NCBI GenBank assembly: GCA_025800125.1
Contig: JAOXSF010000144.1
Span: 1 to 53,827 of the forward strand
Reading direction: 5' to 3'
Origin: Marinobacterium sp.
GTDB lineage: Bacteria; Pseudomonadota; Gammaproteobacteria; Pseudomonadales; Balneatricaceae
Length of the DNA: 53,827 nucleotides
Part shown: piece by piece, positions 1 to 8,291 of the stretch
How positions within the stretch are numbered: the first letter of the stretch is position 1
How the letters are laid out: each line of letters starts with the position of its first letter
Translations under genes and position numbers: made by a program
The notes under the pieces: generated by a model
What the model was told of the DNA's origin: nothing
Databases searched by the model: none
What the model saw: the letters and a program-made list of their open reading frames with translations, nothing else

Positions 1-88
1 GTGATCTGCCGAGTAGGCAGCTTAGAAAGAAAGGTGTGTGCAGACTGCCGTCATACACGTGTGATCTGCCGAGCAGGTAGTCTGTTTT
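1..88 (+). CRISPR. Distal end of a type I-F-like CRISPR array
   Basis: A 28-base repeat lies at 1-28, a 32-base spacer at 29-60 and a second, degenerate repeat at 61-88. The two repeats share the start GTGATCTGCCGAG; the first continues into GCAGCTTAGAAA, which resembles I-F repeats (CTGCCG...GGCAGCTTAGAAA). The second diverges in its last third, as is usual for the terminal repeat. The 28/32 spacing is the I-F norm. The leader and any cas genes would lie to the left, outside the window. With only one and a partial unit visible, the assignment rests on repeat similarity and exact spacing. Confidence 0.8.
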
Positions 89-204
89 TATTTCCTTGTG
101 TGGTTATTCTGCTGTCAGCAGGGCACGGCTATTGTTGAATAAGCTTTTCCTTATATCCTCAACCTGATCAGGGCTACAATACAGCTTCGGCTGTTTGTAC
201 AGCG

Positions 205-227
205 GCAGGGTCTGGCCCTGCATTTTT
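205..227 (+). terminator. Intrinsic terminator-like hairpin after the CRISPR array
   Basis: GCAGGG (205-210) and CCCTGC (216-221) form a 6-bp stem with a 5-base loop followed by ATTTTT. A second small hairpin with a TTCG loop (ACAGC/GCTGT) lies at 181-194. The terminator could end the pre-crRNA transcript. It lies only about 27 bases before the start codon at 254, so it could instead act in the leader of that gene. Confidence 0.5.
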
Positions 228-253
228 CGCTATCTGTTGAGCGCATCTATCGC

Positions 254-3200
254 ATGACCCCAGAGACACCAACGCCTACTCTCGACCCTTTTATCATTCT
301 GCAACCACTGCCCAGCCGTGATGGTGTCGGGTTGTTGCGTAGCTGGCCTGGTACACTGGCCGGGTTCAAGGTACAGGCGGCTTACCAGCATGAACAACAG
401 ATCTACCCGCTGGCGGTAAATGCGCAGTTACCCACAATAATTGTGTCGACCAACAGCCAGCCACAGCTGACCTATCAGACCCGTCTGAAGCGGACACTGG
501 CTGAATTATGCCCCGCACAGCTCCCTTTCTGTGACCGCCTGCAACTGGCAATCAGCCTGACTGAAGCACTGGACAGCCTGCATCGGCAGGATATTTTTCA
601 TCTGTCGCTGCGGCCCGGTACTTTTCTGATCAGTGACGATTTCCACTACGCTGAACTGATTGATCTGAGCTGTGCCCGCCACTGCCCCAAAGGCAGCCTG
701 GGCCTGCCAGCCATGCCACCGCTGTTTGCCAGCCCGCACTGGCTGGCACCGGAACAGAGCTACCCGGCAGACCGGCTGGCAGATAACCGTACAGACCTGT
801 ACAGCCTGGGGGCGATTCTGGTCTGGCTGTTTTCCGGTCAGCCGCCCTTTGCACCGTTACAGGGCGAGCGCGAACTGGCCTACGCTCATATGGCCAGCGC
901 CGCTCAGTTACCGACGCAGCTGCCTGCGGATGCCGCCTCCGCGTTGACCGCCCTGTTACAGGCATTGCTGACCAAAGAAGCCGATAGTCGTTACCAGAGC
1001 TGTAGCGGTTTACTGGCAGATCTGCAGGCGATACAGCACAGTCTGCAACAGCGAGAAGAAGCGCCCCTGCCAACCCATCTGTCACTCTGCGACCGCTTAC
1101 ATATTGCCAATACACTGTATGGCCGCACCACCGAAACGGCGCAGCTACTACAGGCCTTTCAGCGCGTGTCGGAAGGTGCCAGCGAAGCGATATTGATTGC
1201 AGGCTATTCAGGGGTGGGTAAATCAGCGCTGGTGAACGCCATTCATAAACCGATCCTGCAAGCTGATGGGCTCTTTGTCAGCGGCAAATTTGATCAGTTT
1301 CAGCGTGGTACCCCGTATAGCGCACTGGTGCAGGCGTTCAGCCAGATTGTGCGTACACTGCTGGCACAGCCCGCAGCGCAGGTCAGCCACTGGCGCAAAC
1401 AGCTGAATAGCATACTGGCCCCGAACGGCCAGATTCTGACCGCGCTGATCCCGGAGCTGGAACAACTGCTGGGCCCTCAGCCGATTGTGCCCGCGCTAGG
1501 GCCAGAAGAACAGCAACACCGCTTTAACCGCACTTTTATGCTGTTTGTACGCGAAATCTGCCGCACTCATAAACCGCTGGTTCTCTTTATTGATGACCTG
1601 CAATGGGCCGACCTGGCCAGCATCAAACTGTTGCAGCAACTGCTTTCCGACCCGGACAGCCAGCACTGTCTGCTGCTAGGTGCCTACCGGGATAACGAAG
1701 TGGATGAACGTCATCCGTTTATCCGCATGCTGGCAGAGCTGGAACACAGTGAACGGTTGCAGGCTCTGACTCTGCAACCATTACCGCCAGCGGTAGTCAC
1801 CCAGTTGCTGGCGGACAGCCTGCAACTACCAGCACAACAGCTACAGGCCCTGACCCGGCTAATACATGAAAAAACCGGCGGTAACCCATTTTTTCTGCGT
1901 CAGTTTATTCAGGAGCTGTATCAGCGTGAGTTGCTGGTATTTGGCTCGGCGGCGGCCAGGCTGAGCGCATCAGACCAGCAGAACGCATCAGGCCATGCTC
2001 AGAGCAGTAACAATGCAGCACAACCACGCTGGCGCTGGTCGATGTCTGCAATCGCTCAGCAGAATATTACTGACAATGTCGTCGAGCTGATGCTGAACCG
2101 TATCACTCGCCTGCCGCCACATCAGCAGCTGTACCTGCAACAGGCTGCCTGTATCGGTGCGCGTTTTTCGCTGTCACTGCTGGCACAACTGGCACAACTG
2201 CCACCGGCACAATTACGGCAACAACTGCGGCCACTGTTCAGCCTTGGCCTGCTGCTACCGGTACGCGAACCTGGCCCGGCCAGCGGCCATGAAACGCCAG
2301 ACGGCCTGACAGAGCAGCAGGTGCGTTTTCTGCATGACCGGGTGCAACAAGCTGCTGCCGCCAGCCTCAGCGAACCGGCTCGCCAGCAGATACATCTGCA
2401 ACTGGGCCGCCTGCTGCTGGCGGCCCGTGCAAAGGCTGACGCTGACAGCGACAGCCCATCGGCTACCGTAAAACCAGGCCCGGACGATAACTGTTTCGAG
2501 CTGGCCGGCCACTTCAACCAGGTACGCGCGCTGTTACAGCCGCAGGAATATGCCCCGGTACTGCAACTGAACTATCAGGCTGCCCTGAAAGCACACAGTG
2601 CAACCGCCTATGCCACCGCAGTCAGTTACCTTGACCATGCGCTGAGCCTGGCCGGGGCCGACACCGACAGCGTTCTGCTGGACGATATATGGCTGCTGAA
2701 ACTGGAATGCCTCTATCTGGCGGGTGAATTTACAGCAGCCGAGGCGTTACGGGACACTGTCAGCCTGCGCTGTAGCACCGCCAGCCAGTGTACCCGTTTC
2801 TACAATGTGCTGATTACCCAGTACACCCGCTACGGCAAGCTGCAACAGGCTATCGAACAGGGGTTACAAGCGCTGCATTATCTGGGTAACCCGCTCCCGG
2901 CCCGGCCCGATATGGATGACCTGGGTGCGGCCATTGCCGAAGCGCAGCAAAACCTTCAGGTACAGCCTTTCGCACGACTGGTACATAAACCAGCAATTAC
3001 TGACCAGCAGGTGTTGCTGACGCTGGATATTCTGATGGCGATGCAGCCCTGCTGTTATAACGCCGGAGGCGCGCTGTTTCCGCTCACTATTCTGGAGCTG
3101 CTGAAGCTGACTATGCAGCACGGTAACAGCCCCTGTTCCAGCTATGTCTACATGATGTACGGACTGCTGTGTACCAAAGCCCTGAAAGATTACGACACCG

Positions 3201-5749
3201 CTTTTGAAGCAGCGCATTACTCGGCTCAGGTCGCCCGAGATTACCCGGCCAACCCGTTACTGGAAGGCCGCCTGCTGATGATGCGCAGTAATTTTATTCT
3301 GCCCTGGCAGCAACCACTCAGTGCCAGTGCCAGTATGCGTGACGAAGCCTACCACCAGTGCCTGGAGCAGGGCGATTATTACTGGGGGATTCACAGTTAT
3401 ATTTTCGGTTTCTATAGTGACCTGTTTTCAACCCCATCACTGGCACGACTGCTGCAACGTACCGAACAGGTAGTCAGCACCTGCCAGCAGATCAAGCAGC
3501 CTGCTCAGGTTTATCTGGCGCAACTGCAATGTAATCTGCTGCGAATTTTACAGGGTAGTCTGGATAACCAGCAGAACCTTGACCACAGCCCAGGTTTTGA
3601 GCAGCAAGCACTGCAACACTTCCAGCAGCACCACTATCTGGGGGGGCGTTATGATCGCCTGTTAGGGCGTTTGTTGCAGGGTTATCTGCTGGGTAACTAT
3701 CAACAGGCACTGGGGGTCGCCCTCTCTCCTTCCCTGACCAGGGACGACCTTGACGAAGGTATTTTTCACGAAGCTACCTACACGCTGTTTAATCTGCTGG
3801 CGTTGCTGGCACTGCAATTACGTGGTGACACGCTCAGCCGTCACCAGCGTGAATGGCAAGCCGACGCCTGGCCGCGTTATCAACGCTGGTATGCCCTGAA
3901 CCCCACCAATTTCAGTGCCGGTTATCACCTGTTACAGGCTGAGCAACAGGCGCTGGCTGGCGACCACATTGAAGCCCGTTGCAGCTATGAACGTGCGATA
4001 GGCCATGCTGCCCAGTCGGGCCAGGCACTGTTGCAGGCGGTCGCCAGTGAACGGGCCGCCCATTACAACCTGAGCCAGCAGGATATTGCCCAGGCTCGCG
4101 CCTGGCTGGAAAAAGCGCTGAGGGTTTATCAGGACTGGGGCGCACATGCCAAGGCGGATGAGATGGAGACGCTGCTGGCACAGGTGTCTGACCAGCACCT
4201 GCTATCTGATACCCGCAATCTGGACTGGCATTCAGTACTGAACGCTTCACAGGCACTGACCCGACACAGCACCGCCACCGAGCTGATCCACCAGCTGTTG
4301 CAACAGGCCAGCCAGATTACCGGAGCCCGTCAGGCGGCGTTTTTTCGTCCGCTGACAACGCTGTCTTCTGAACAGGTCTCTGCTGCAATCGCCTCGCCGG
4401 ACACAGCCTCTCTGGAGCCCGACGGCAACTGGCAGCTGGTTGCACTGAATCGGGAAGGCCAGCAGACAACGGCAGGCATCGACAGCCCGATGCCGGAAGC
4501 CGTACTGAACTATTGTCTGCACAGTGGCAGAACGCTGGTACTGAAAGATGCGGTCAGCAGTGGTCGTTACGTGCTGGAAACGGACTTTCAACGCCGTCAG
4601 GTACGCTCAGTGCTGGCGCTACCGTTGCAGGCACAGTCACGGACGCTGGGAGTGCTCTATCTGGAGCATGACGCAACCCGGCAGCTGTTTTCGGCCCACA
4701 AGGTCAAAGTAATGGAGCTGCTGACCAGTCAGTTCGCCATCAGCTGGCAGAATATCCGCTATTTTGAGCAGCTACAGCATATTAATGCGCAACTGGAACA
4801 GACTGTCACAGAGCGCACCCGCCAGTTGCACAAGAAAAACCGCCACCTGGAAGCGATCCTGCAAGCGCTACCCATTCCGTTTGTTATTACGGGCGTTGAT
4901 GGTCAGATTATTGAGGGCAATGCACAGCTGTTTGAGCTGTTTGAACTCAAACCCGACCAGCGTCAGGGCGTGGCCGCCCCGGACTTCTATGCCCGCGAAG
5001 AAGACCGAGCCATACTGCTGCAACGGCTGCATAAAGCGGGTCATGTTGATAATTTTGAGTGTCAGCTGAAAACCACCAGCGGCAGGCTGTTCTGGGCACA
5101 GTTCTCTGCCACCCTGATCGAACTGGACAACGGCCAGGCACTGTTTTCAGCGGTCAGTGATATATCAGATCGCAAACAGAAAGAAGCACTGCTACAACAG
5201 CAGGCCACCACAGACCCATTAACCGGTGCCCTCAACCGGCGCGCCTTCAGCCAGCAGGCAATGACACTGTATAGCAATGGTGGTGCCTGCTGTATTGCGA
5301 TGCTGGATCTGGACCATTTCAAAAAGCTCAATGACAGTTTTGGCCATGCCGCCGGCGACGAAGTACTGCGCCAGTTTGTGCTTAACGTACGGGCCAGTCT
5401 GAGAGAGCAGGATATGCTGTGCCGGGTTGGCGGTGAGGAGTTTGCCCTGTTGCTGTACCAGAACGACGCCGAACAGGGCCGTAAAATTATTGAACGTATC
5501 TGCCAGCAGACCGCAGCCATGACCGTTACATTTAATAGCCAGTCGATTCACTTCACCACCAGCGGTGGCATGGTACAGTGGCGTCAGGGTGAGGCGCTGG
5601 AGCAGGCACTGGAACGGGCCGACCAGCTGCTGTACCAGGCCAAGCGCAATGGCCGAAACCGTGTGGTAACCCTGATTCCGGGCAAACACGGCACTGCCCA
5701 CCTGACTCACTCATCCCCTGACGATCAGAAGGAAACTGACCATGTCTGA
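254..5749 (+). CDS. Degenerate Ser/Thr kinase-STAND ATPase-GAF-PAS-GGDEF signalling protein (putative diguanylate cyclase)
   Basis: This 1831-residue multidomain signalling protein starts with a protein-kinase-like domain (about 10-270). An AAA/STAND ATPase follows, with Walker A GYSGVGKSAL (near 316-325) and a Walker B ending LFIDDLQWAD. A long helical TPR-like region (about 750-1320), a GAF domain (about 1330-1500), a PAS domain (about 1540-1650) and a C-terminal GGDEF domain complete it. The cyclase looks active: GGEEF is at 1726-1730, with an inhibitory-site RxxD (REQD, 1717-1720) five residues upstream. The kinase looks degenerate: the catalytic loop reads HLSLRP, with Ser where the Asp of HRD is expected, and the DFG position reads DLS. 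There is no membrane segment, so it is probably cytosolic. It overlaps the next gene by 8 bases. The ligand is unknown. The relatives are the large kinase/ATPase/sensor fusions of cyanobacteria and proteobacteria. Confidence 0.88.
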   Translation: MTPETPTPTLDPFIILQPLPSRDGVGLLRSWPGTLAGFKVQAAYQHEQQIYPLAVNAQLPTIIVSTNSQPQLTYQTRLKRTLAELCPAQLPFCDRLQLAISLTEALDSLHRQDIFHLSLRPGTFLISDDFHYAELIDLSCARHCPKGSLGLPAMPPLFASPHWLAPEQSYPADRLADNRTDLYSLGAILVWLFSGQPPFAPLQGERELAYAHMASAAQLPTQLPADAASALTALLQALLTKEADSRYQSCSGLLADLQAIQHSLQQREEAPLPTHLSLCDRLHIANTLYGRTTETAQLLQAFQRVSEGASEAILIAGYSGVGKSALVNAIHKPILQADGLFVSGKFDQFQRGTPYSALVQAFSQIVRTLLAQPAAQVSHWRKQLNSILAPNGQILTALIPELEQLLGPQPIVPALGPEEQQHRFNRTFMLFVREICRTHKPLVLFIDDLQWADLASIKLLQQLLSDPDSQHCLLLGAYRDNEVDERHPFIRMLAELEHSERLQALTLQPLPPAVVTQLLADSLQLPAQQLQALTRLIHEKTGGNPFFLRQFIQELYQRELLVFGSAAARLSASDQQNASGHAQSSNNAAQPRWRWSMSAIAQQNITDNVVELMLNRITRLPPHQQLYLQQAACIGARFSLSLLAQLAQLPPAQLRQQLRPLFSLGLLLPVREPGPASGHETPDGLTEQQVRFLHDRVQQAAAASLSEPARQQIHLQLGRLLLAARAKADADSDSPSATVKPGPDDNCFELAGHFNQVRALLQPQEYAPVLQLNYQAALKAHSATAYATAVSYLDHALSLAGADTDSVLLDDIWLLKLECLYLAGEFTAAEALRDTVSLRCSTASQCTRFYNVLITQYTRYGKLQQAIEQGLQALHYLGNPLPARPDMDDLGAAIAEAQQNLQVQPFARLVHKPAITDQQVLLTLDILMAMQPCCYNAGGALFPLTILELLKLTMQHGNSPCSSYVYMMYGLLCTKALKDYDTAFEAAHYSAQVARDYPANPLLEGRLLMMRSNFILPWQQPLSASASMRDEAYHQCLEQGDYYWGIHSYIFGFYSDLFSTPSLARLLQRTEQVVSTCQQIKQPAQVYLAQLQCNLLRILQGSLDNQQNLDHSPGFEQQALQHFQQHHYLGGRYDRLLGRLLQGYLLGNYQQALGVALSPSLTRDDLDEGIFHEATYTLFNLLALLALQLRGDTLSRHQREWQADAWPRYQRWYALNPTNFSAGYHLLQAEQQALAGDHIEARCSYERAIGHAAQSGQALLQAVASERAAHYNLSQQDIAQARAWLEKALRVYQDWGAHAKADEMETLLAQVSDQHLLSDTRNLDWHSVLNASQALTRHSTATELIHQLLQQASQITGARQAAFFRPLTTLSSEQVSAAIASPDTASLEPDGNWQLVALNREGQQTTAGIDSPMPEAVLNYCLHSGRTLVLKDAVSSGRYVLETDFQRRQVRSVLALPLQAQSRTLGVLYLEHDATRQLFSAHKVKVMELLTSQFAISWQNIRYFEQLQHINAQLEQTVTERTRQLHKKNRHLEAILQALPIPFVITGVDGQIIEGNAQLFELFELKPDQRQGVAAPDFYAREEDRAILLQRLHKAGHVDNFECQLKTTSGRLFWAQFSATLIELDNGQALFSAVSDISDRKQKEALLQQQATTDPLTGALNRRAFSQQAMTLYSNGGACCIAMLDLDHFKKLNDSFGHAAGDEVLRQFVLNVRASLREQDMLCRVGGEEFALLLYQNDAEQGRKIIERICQQTAAMTVTFNSQSIHFTTSGGMVQWRQGEALEQALERADQLLYQAKRNGRNRVVTLIPGKHGTAHLTHSSPDDQKETDHV

Positions 5750-6194
5750 AACTGATACCACCCTTCTTGCAACACTGTTTACCAGTGTCTACGCCAGTGC
5801 CCTGAGCGGCCTGCTGCTGATGCTGTTTACCATGCTGATACAGAACCTGGTTGCGACCATCGCGCACCGTCGGCAGAGCCACTACGTGCCCGGCGTTGTC
5901 GATGAGAAGCTGGGCCACGAATCCTTTGTTTTTCGTAGCCATCGCACCTGGCAGAATTCACTGGAAAATGTACCGCTGATGTTTGCCTGCGCCGTGCTGG
6001 CGATGCTGGCGGGTGTCTCGGCCAGCAGTCTGGCAATTACGGTGTGGGTATATGCGCTGGCGCGTATTGTTCATATGGCACTGTATTACACCATCGCCAC
6101 TGAGAAAAACCCCAGCCCACGCAGCTATTTCTACATGATCGCGCTACTGGCAAATGTGGCACTGCTGGTGCAGATTGCCATAACGCTGCTTTAA
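5742..6194 (+). CDS. MAPEG family membrane protein
   Basis: This is a 150-residue protein with about four hydrophobic segments (near 12-35, 75-95, 98-118 and 127-148). It carries the MAPEG pattern of a polar segment with FRSHRTWQNSLENVPLM between the first and second helices. MAPEG proteins include microsomal glutathione transferases; bacterial members are usually of unknown substrate. The start ATG overlaps the end of the preceding signalling gene by 8 bases, so the two are probably translationally coupled, though no functional link is evident. It is the last gene on this strand before the converging sodX. Confidence 0.82.
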   Translation: MSETDTTLLATLFTSVYASALSGLLLMLFTMLIQNLVATIAHRRQSHYVPGVVDEKLGHESFVFRSHRTWQNSLENVPLMFACAVLAMLAGVSASSLAITVWVYALARIVHMALYYTIATEKNPSPRSYFYMIALLANVALLVQIAITLL

Positions 6195-6245
6195 GCTTGT
6201 CTGTAAATTCAAGCCTGTCTGTAAATTGTAGCTGTACACAGTCAG

Positions 6246-6536
6246 TCAGGCAGCCACCCGCCACCAGACACAGCCCAGCAGACTGGATAACGGCAGCCAA
6301 CCAAGTTTTTCACTGCTGGTGCTGGCGGCGGGGTTATCCCCCGCCAGCAAGGCCTGTCCCTGGCCGTCCAGTTGCACAATCCGCTTGATAATCCGCCCAT
6401 AAACCGGGTGCTGCACAACCACCACATCACCTTTCTGGTAACGGGTAAAATGCCAGCGAAAGCTCAGCACATAATCGTTATGCAGAAAAGACGGTGCCAT
6501 GCTCAACCCCGCCACCCGATGAATACCCAGCTTCAT
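6246..6536 (-). CDS. sodX: Nickel-type superoxide dismutase maturation protease
   Basis: This is a 96-residue S26 signal-peptidase-like protein. It has the catalytic serine motif GLSMAPSF near the N-terminus, a GDVVVVQHP strand, the lysine region IIKRIV and the downstream box GDNPAASTSSEKLGW typical of S26 proteases. It lies 21 bases after sodN on the same strand. Established knowledge: SodX-type proteases remove the leader of Ni-SOD to expose the N-terminal His that binds nickel. The short length, without a clear separate anchor, fits this subfamily. Family and context agree, so the assignment is firm; cleavage of SodN itself is inferred. Confidence 0.9.
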   Translation of the reverse strand: MKLGIHRVAGLSMAPSFLHNDYVLSFRWHFTRYQKGDVVVVQHPVYGRIIKRIVQLDGQGQALLAGDNPAASTSSEKLGWLPLSSLLGCVWWRVAA

Positions 6537-6557
6537 ATGCTGTTGATCCCTCTGAAT

Positions 6558-7061
6558 TTAATCACCCAGTTTAGGGTAAACGACCTGCATCTCAGGTGGA
6601 TATGGGCACTGCGCACTGAAGGTATCAACACCCTTGGTAGCCCAGAAGCTGGCGGCGAAGGTATTTACCAGTGCCAGCAATTCTTCCGCTGGTTCACGGC
6701 TGACATGCTGTTTGCAGGCGGATGCCTTGAGCATAATGCTGTGTACCAGTTCGTGGGTATCGGGAAACTGGTCAAACTGCGGCTGTTTGAAATAATCACC
6801 CCAGATAACACGTACTTCTTCTTTCACTTTGGCCGCGTGAATCTCTTTTTCGCGCACCAGACGGCTGATCTGAGCCTGGTCTGCCAGTGTCAGCTCATCT
6901 TTGCTGGCAATTTCCTGAATCAGATCAACAAAACGAATCACACTCAGCGCCGCAATCTGTGCGATCTGAGGGTCATAGATTTTGCATGGAATATCACAGT
7001 GCGCTTGCACCGTAGCGAATACGAAACGCTTGTCCAGCGCCTTGAACATTGAATGCAGCAT
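6558..7061 (-). CDS. sodN: Nickel superoxide dismutase
   Basis: This 167-residue precursor dismutates superoxide with a nickel centre. The nickel hook HCDIPCKIYDP begins at residue 21, so a 20-residue leader must be cut off to give the N-terminal His1, Cys2 and Cys6 ligands. The rest is the four-helix-bundle domain (SVIRFVDLIQEI...), of the expected size. The hook has Lys-Ile where Streptomyces enzymes have Gly-Val. GAGTAAAAAGT precedes the start and supports ATG at 7061. The gene is followed by its protease and preceded by two small genes on the same strand. A Fur-like box further upstream suggests iron-dependent control. Confidence 0.95.
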   Translation of the reverse strand: MLHSMFKALDKRFVFATVQAHCDIPCKIYDPQIAQIAALSVIRFVDLIQEIASKDELTLADQAQISRLVREKEIHAAKVKEEVRVIWGDYFKQPQFDQFPDTHELVHSIMLKASACKQHVSREPAEELLALVNTFAASFWATKGVDTFSAQCPYPPEMQVVYPKLGD

Positions 7062-7097
7062 ACTTTTTACTCTATCTGTTACGTTAACCCGGTGGTT

Positions 7098-7133
7098 ACT
7101 GGTTTATATGGTTACACTGGTTTATATGGTTAC
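7098..7133. repeat. Perfect 18-bp tandem duplication upstream of sodN
   Basis: ACTGGTTTATATGGTTAC occurs twice back to back at 7098-7115 and 7116-7133, in the 95-base gap between sodN and the small His-rich gene. It contains TATAT and GTTAC elements and lies 37-72 bases before the sodN start, where it could affect a promoter or leader. Confidence 0.9.
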
Positions 7134-7156
7134 GTAAGCCAGGTGATTACCTTCAC

Positions 7157-7357
7157 TTAGCGGTTACGTTTTGCTTTGATTAACCGTGCCAGTGCCGCCA
7201 CACCAATGGTCACTACAGACACATAGAACAACGCATGTATCAGCGGGCTTTCCCAGCTGGCGTGGTCATGGCCAGGGTGCGCCAGGACAAGGTTACTGAA
7301 CAGCATCAGGCCGCCCGCAACGGCCATCTCTTTTATGCGACGCGCTTTATGAAACAT
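7157..7357 (-). CDS. Small exported His-rich membrane protein of the Ni-SOD locus
   Basis: This is a 66-residue protein with an N-terminal signal-like segment (basic MFHKARRIKE, hydrophobic core, possible cut after VLA). The mature part would start HPGHDHASWES, followed by one hydrophobic helix (about 41-60) and a basic tail KAKRNR. HPGHDH resembles the metal-binding start of HupE/UreJ nickel transporters, so a role in nickel handling for SodN is plausible but inferred. The start ATG shares one base with the stop of the upstream gene (TAATG), so the two are coupled. I do not recognise a named family. Confidence 0.72.
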   Translation of the reverse strand: MFHKARRIKEMAVAGGLMLFSNLVLAHPGHDHASWESPLIHALFYVSVVTIGVAALARLIKAKRNR

Positions 7358-7785
7358 TACGGATTACCTCGAAGGTTATGCAGACTGGAAACCGCTGGCA
7401 GGTGAAATGGCAGTGGGGCGTCCTGTTCAGAACCATACAGCTGGATATGTGACATCAACTGGCTATAGCTACGTCGCAGCCCCTGTAGCAGGGCATCGTC
7501 CAGCTCATCCGGCTGATGCGCCGTAGCAGCTGTGTTAAACAGAAAGTCATAGCAGTCTCGCAGCTGCTGCTCCGCAGCGACAATCTGCTGCCGGGACAGA
7601 TGTGCGTCCGCCAGATTGTGATGACTGACCACCAATGCTGCCACCGCCTGCTGACGATCAAACCAGACCGGAAACAGCTGCCGGGCACGTTCCAGCCCCT
7701 GACGGTAATGCACCAGTGCCTGTGCGGATTGTCCCGCTTCAAACTGCACATTGCCCGCCCTCATATGGGCTTTCCACTGCTCCAT
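7357..7785 (-). CDS. Helical-repeat (TPR-like) protein of unknown function
   Basis: This 142-residue soluble protein has TPR-like helix pairs: GNVQFEAGQSAQALVHYRQGLERAR near residues 12-36 and HHNLADAHLSRQQIVAAEQQLRDCYDFL near 55-82. A His/Asp-rich stretch lies in the middle. It has no signal peptide or catalytic motif. It is the first gene of the leftward group that ends in sodN-sodX, coupled by a TAATG overlap to the small membrane protein. A 17-bp duplication has copied its initiation region (7777-7810); the copy nearer the coding region gives the start at 7785. Function unknown; a scaffold or chaperone role would be a guess. Confidence 0.65.
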   Translation of the reverse strand: MEQWKAHMRAGNVQFEAGQSAQALVHYRQGLERARQLFPVWFDRQQAVAALVVSHHNLADAHLSRQQIVAAEQQLRDCYDFLFNTAATAHQPDELDDALLQGLRRSYSQLMSHIQLYGSEQDAPLPFHLPAVSSLHNLRGNP

Positions 7786-7810
7786 ACTTCAACCTGCTCC
7801 ATACTTCAAT
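7777..7810. repeat. 17-bp tandem duplication covering a translation start
   Basis: CTGCTCCATACTTCAAC (7777-7793) is followed by the same sequence ending in T (7794-7810). Each copy carries the minus-strand ATG plus its upstream TTGAAGT. The copies are 17 bases apart, so the outer ATG (7802) opens a 13-codon reading frame that is out of frame with the gene at 7785. Confidence 0.85.
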
Positions 7811-7936
7811 CTGCTCGATAATCCAGTCTGGCGAGCTATCACACGACCGCCATCACAGCACCGACATGCTTTGCACGACTAACACTGCTGGTGTACACAT
7901 TTCACTGTGCACATTTCACCCAAGAACTACACAAAA

Positions 7937-7955
7937 GGTAATGATAATAAATATC
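7937..7955. promoter_or_regulatory. Fur-like box upstream of the Ni-SOD gene group
   Basis: GGTAATGATAATAAATATC matches 16 of 19 positions of the consensus Fur box GATAATGATAATCATTATC. It lies about 150 bases before the first leftward gene (start 7785) and about 335 bases before the rightward regulator gene (8292), so the leftward group is the more likely target. Induction on iron limitation is inferred. The rest of 7811-8291 is AT-rich and shows no gene. Confidence 0.6.
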
Positions 7956-8291
7956 AAACGCAACAAGCATTACATTTTTCCTCAGCACTGCCCAAAAGCC
8001 CACCAGGGCAACCTGCCATGACAATCAGAGCCATAAGCTATTTTGCCCAGGCTGTTGCTGCTGACACCGATTTAAACGTGCCTGGAAACGCTATTTAGAG
8101 CGCAGTTTAAATCAGCCTTTAAAAGCAGCTAACTTACTGATTCCATAGTGCAAAAATACTTTGATTTCTAAAGACTTTTTCAATAATGAACAAGCAGATT
8201 TCAACGAGCAAAAAAAGCATTTGCAAGGGTTGCAGCAATCGCGTATCTGTAACAGATACACAATAATAAAAGCCCGCTGTAGTCCGCATCC

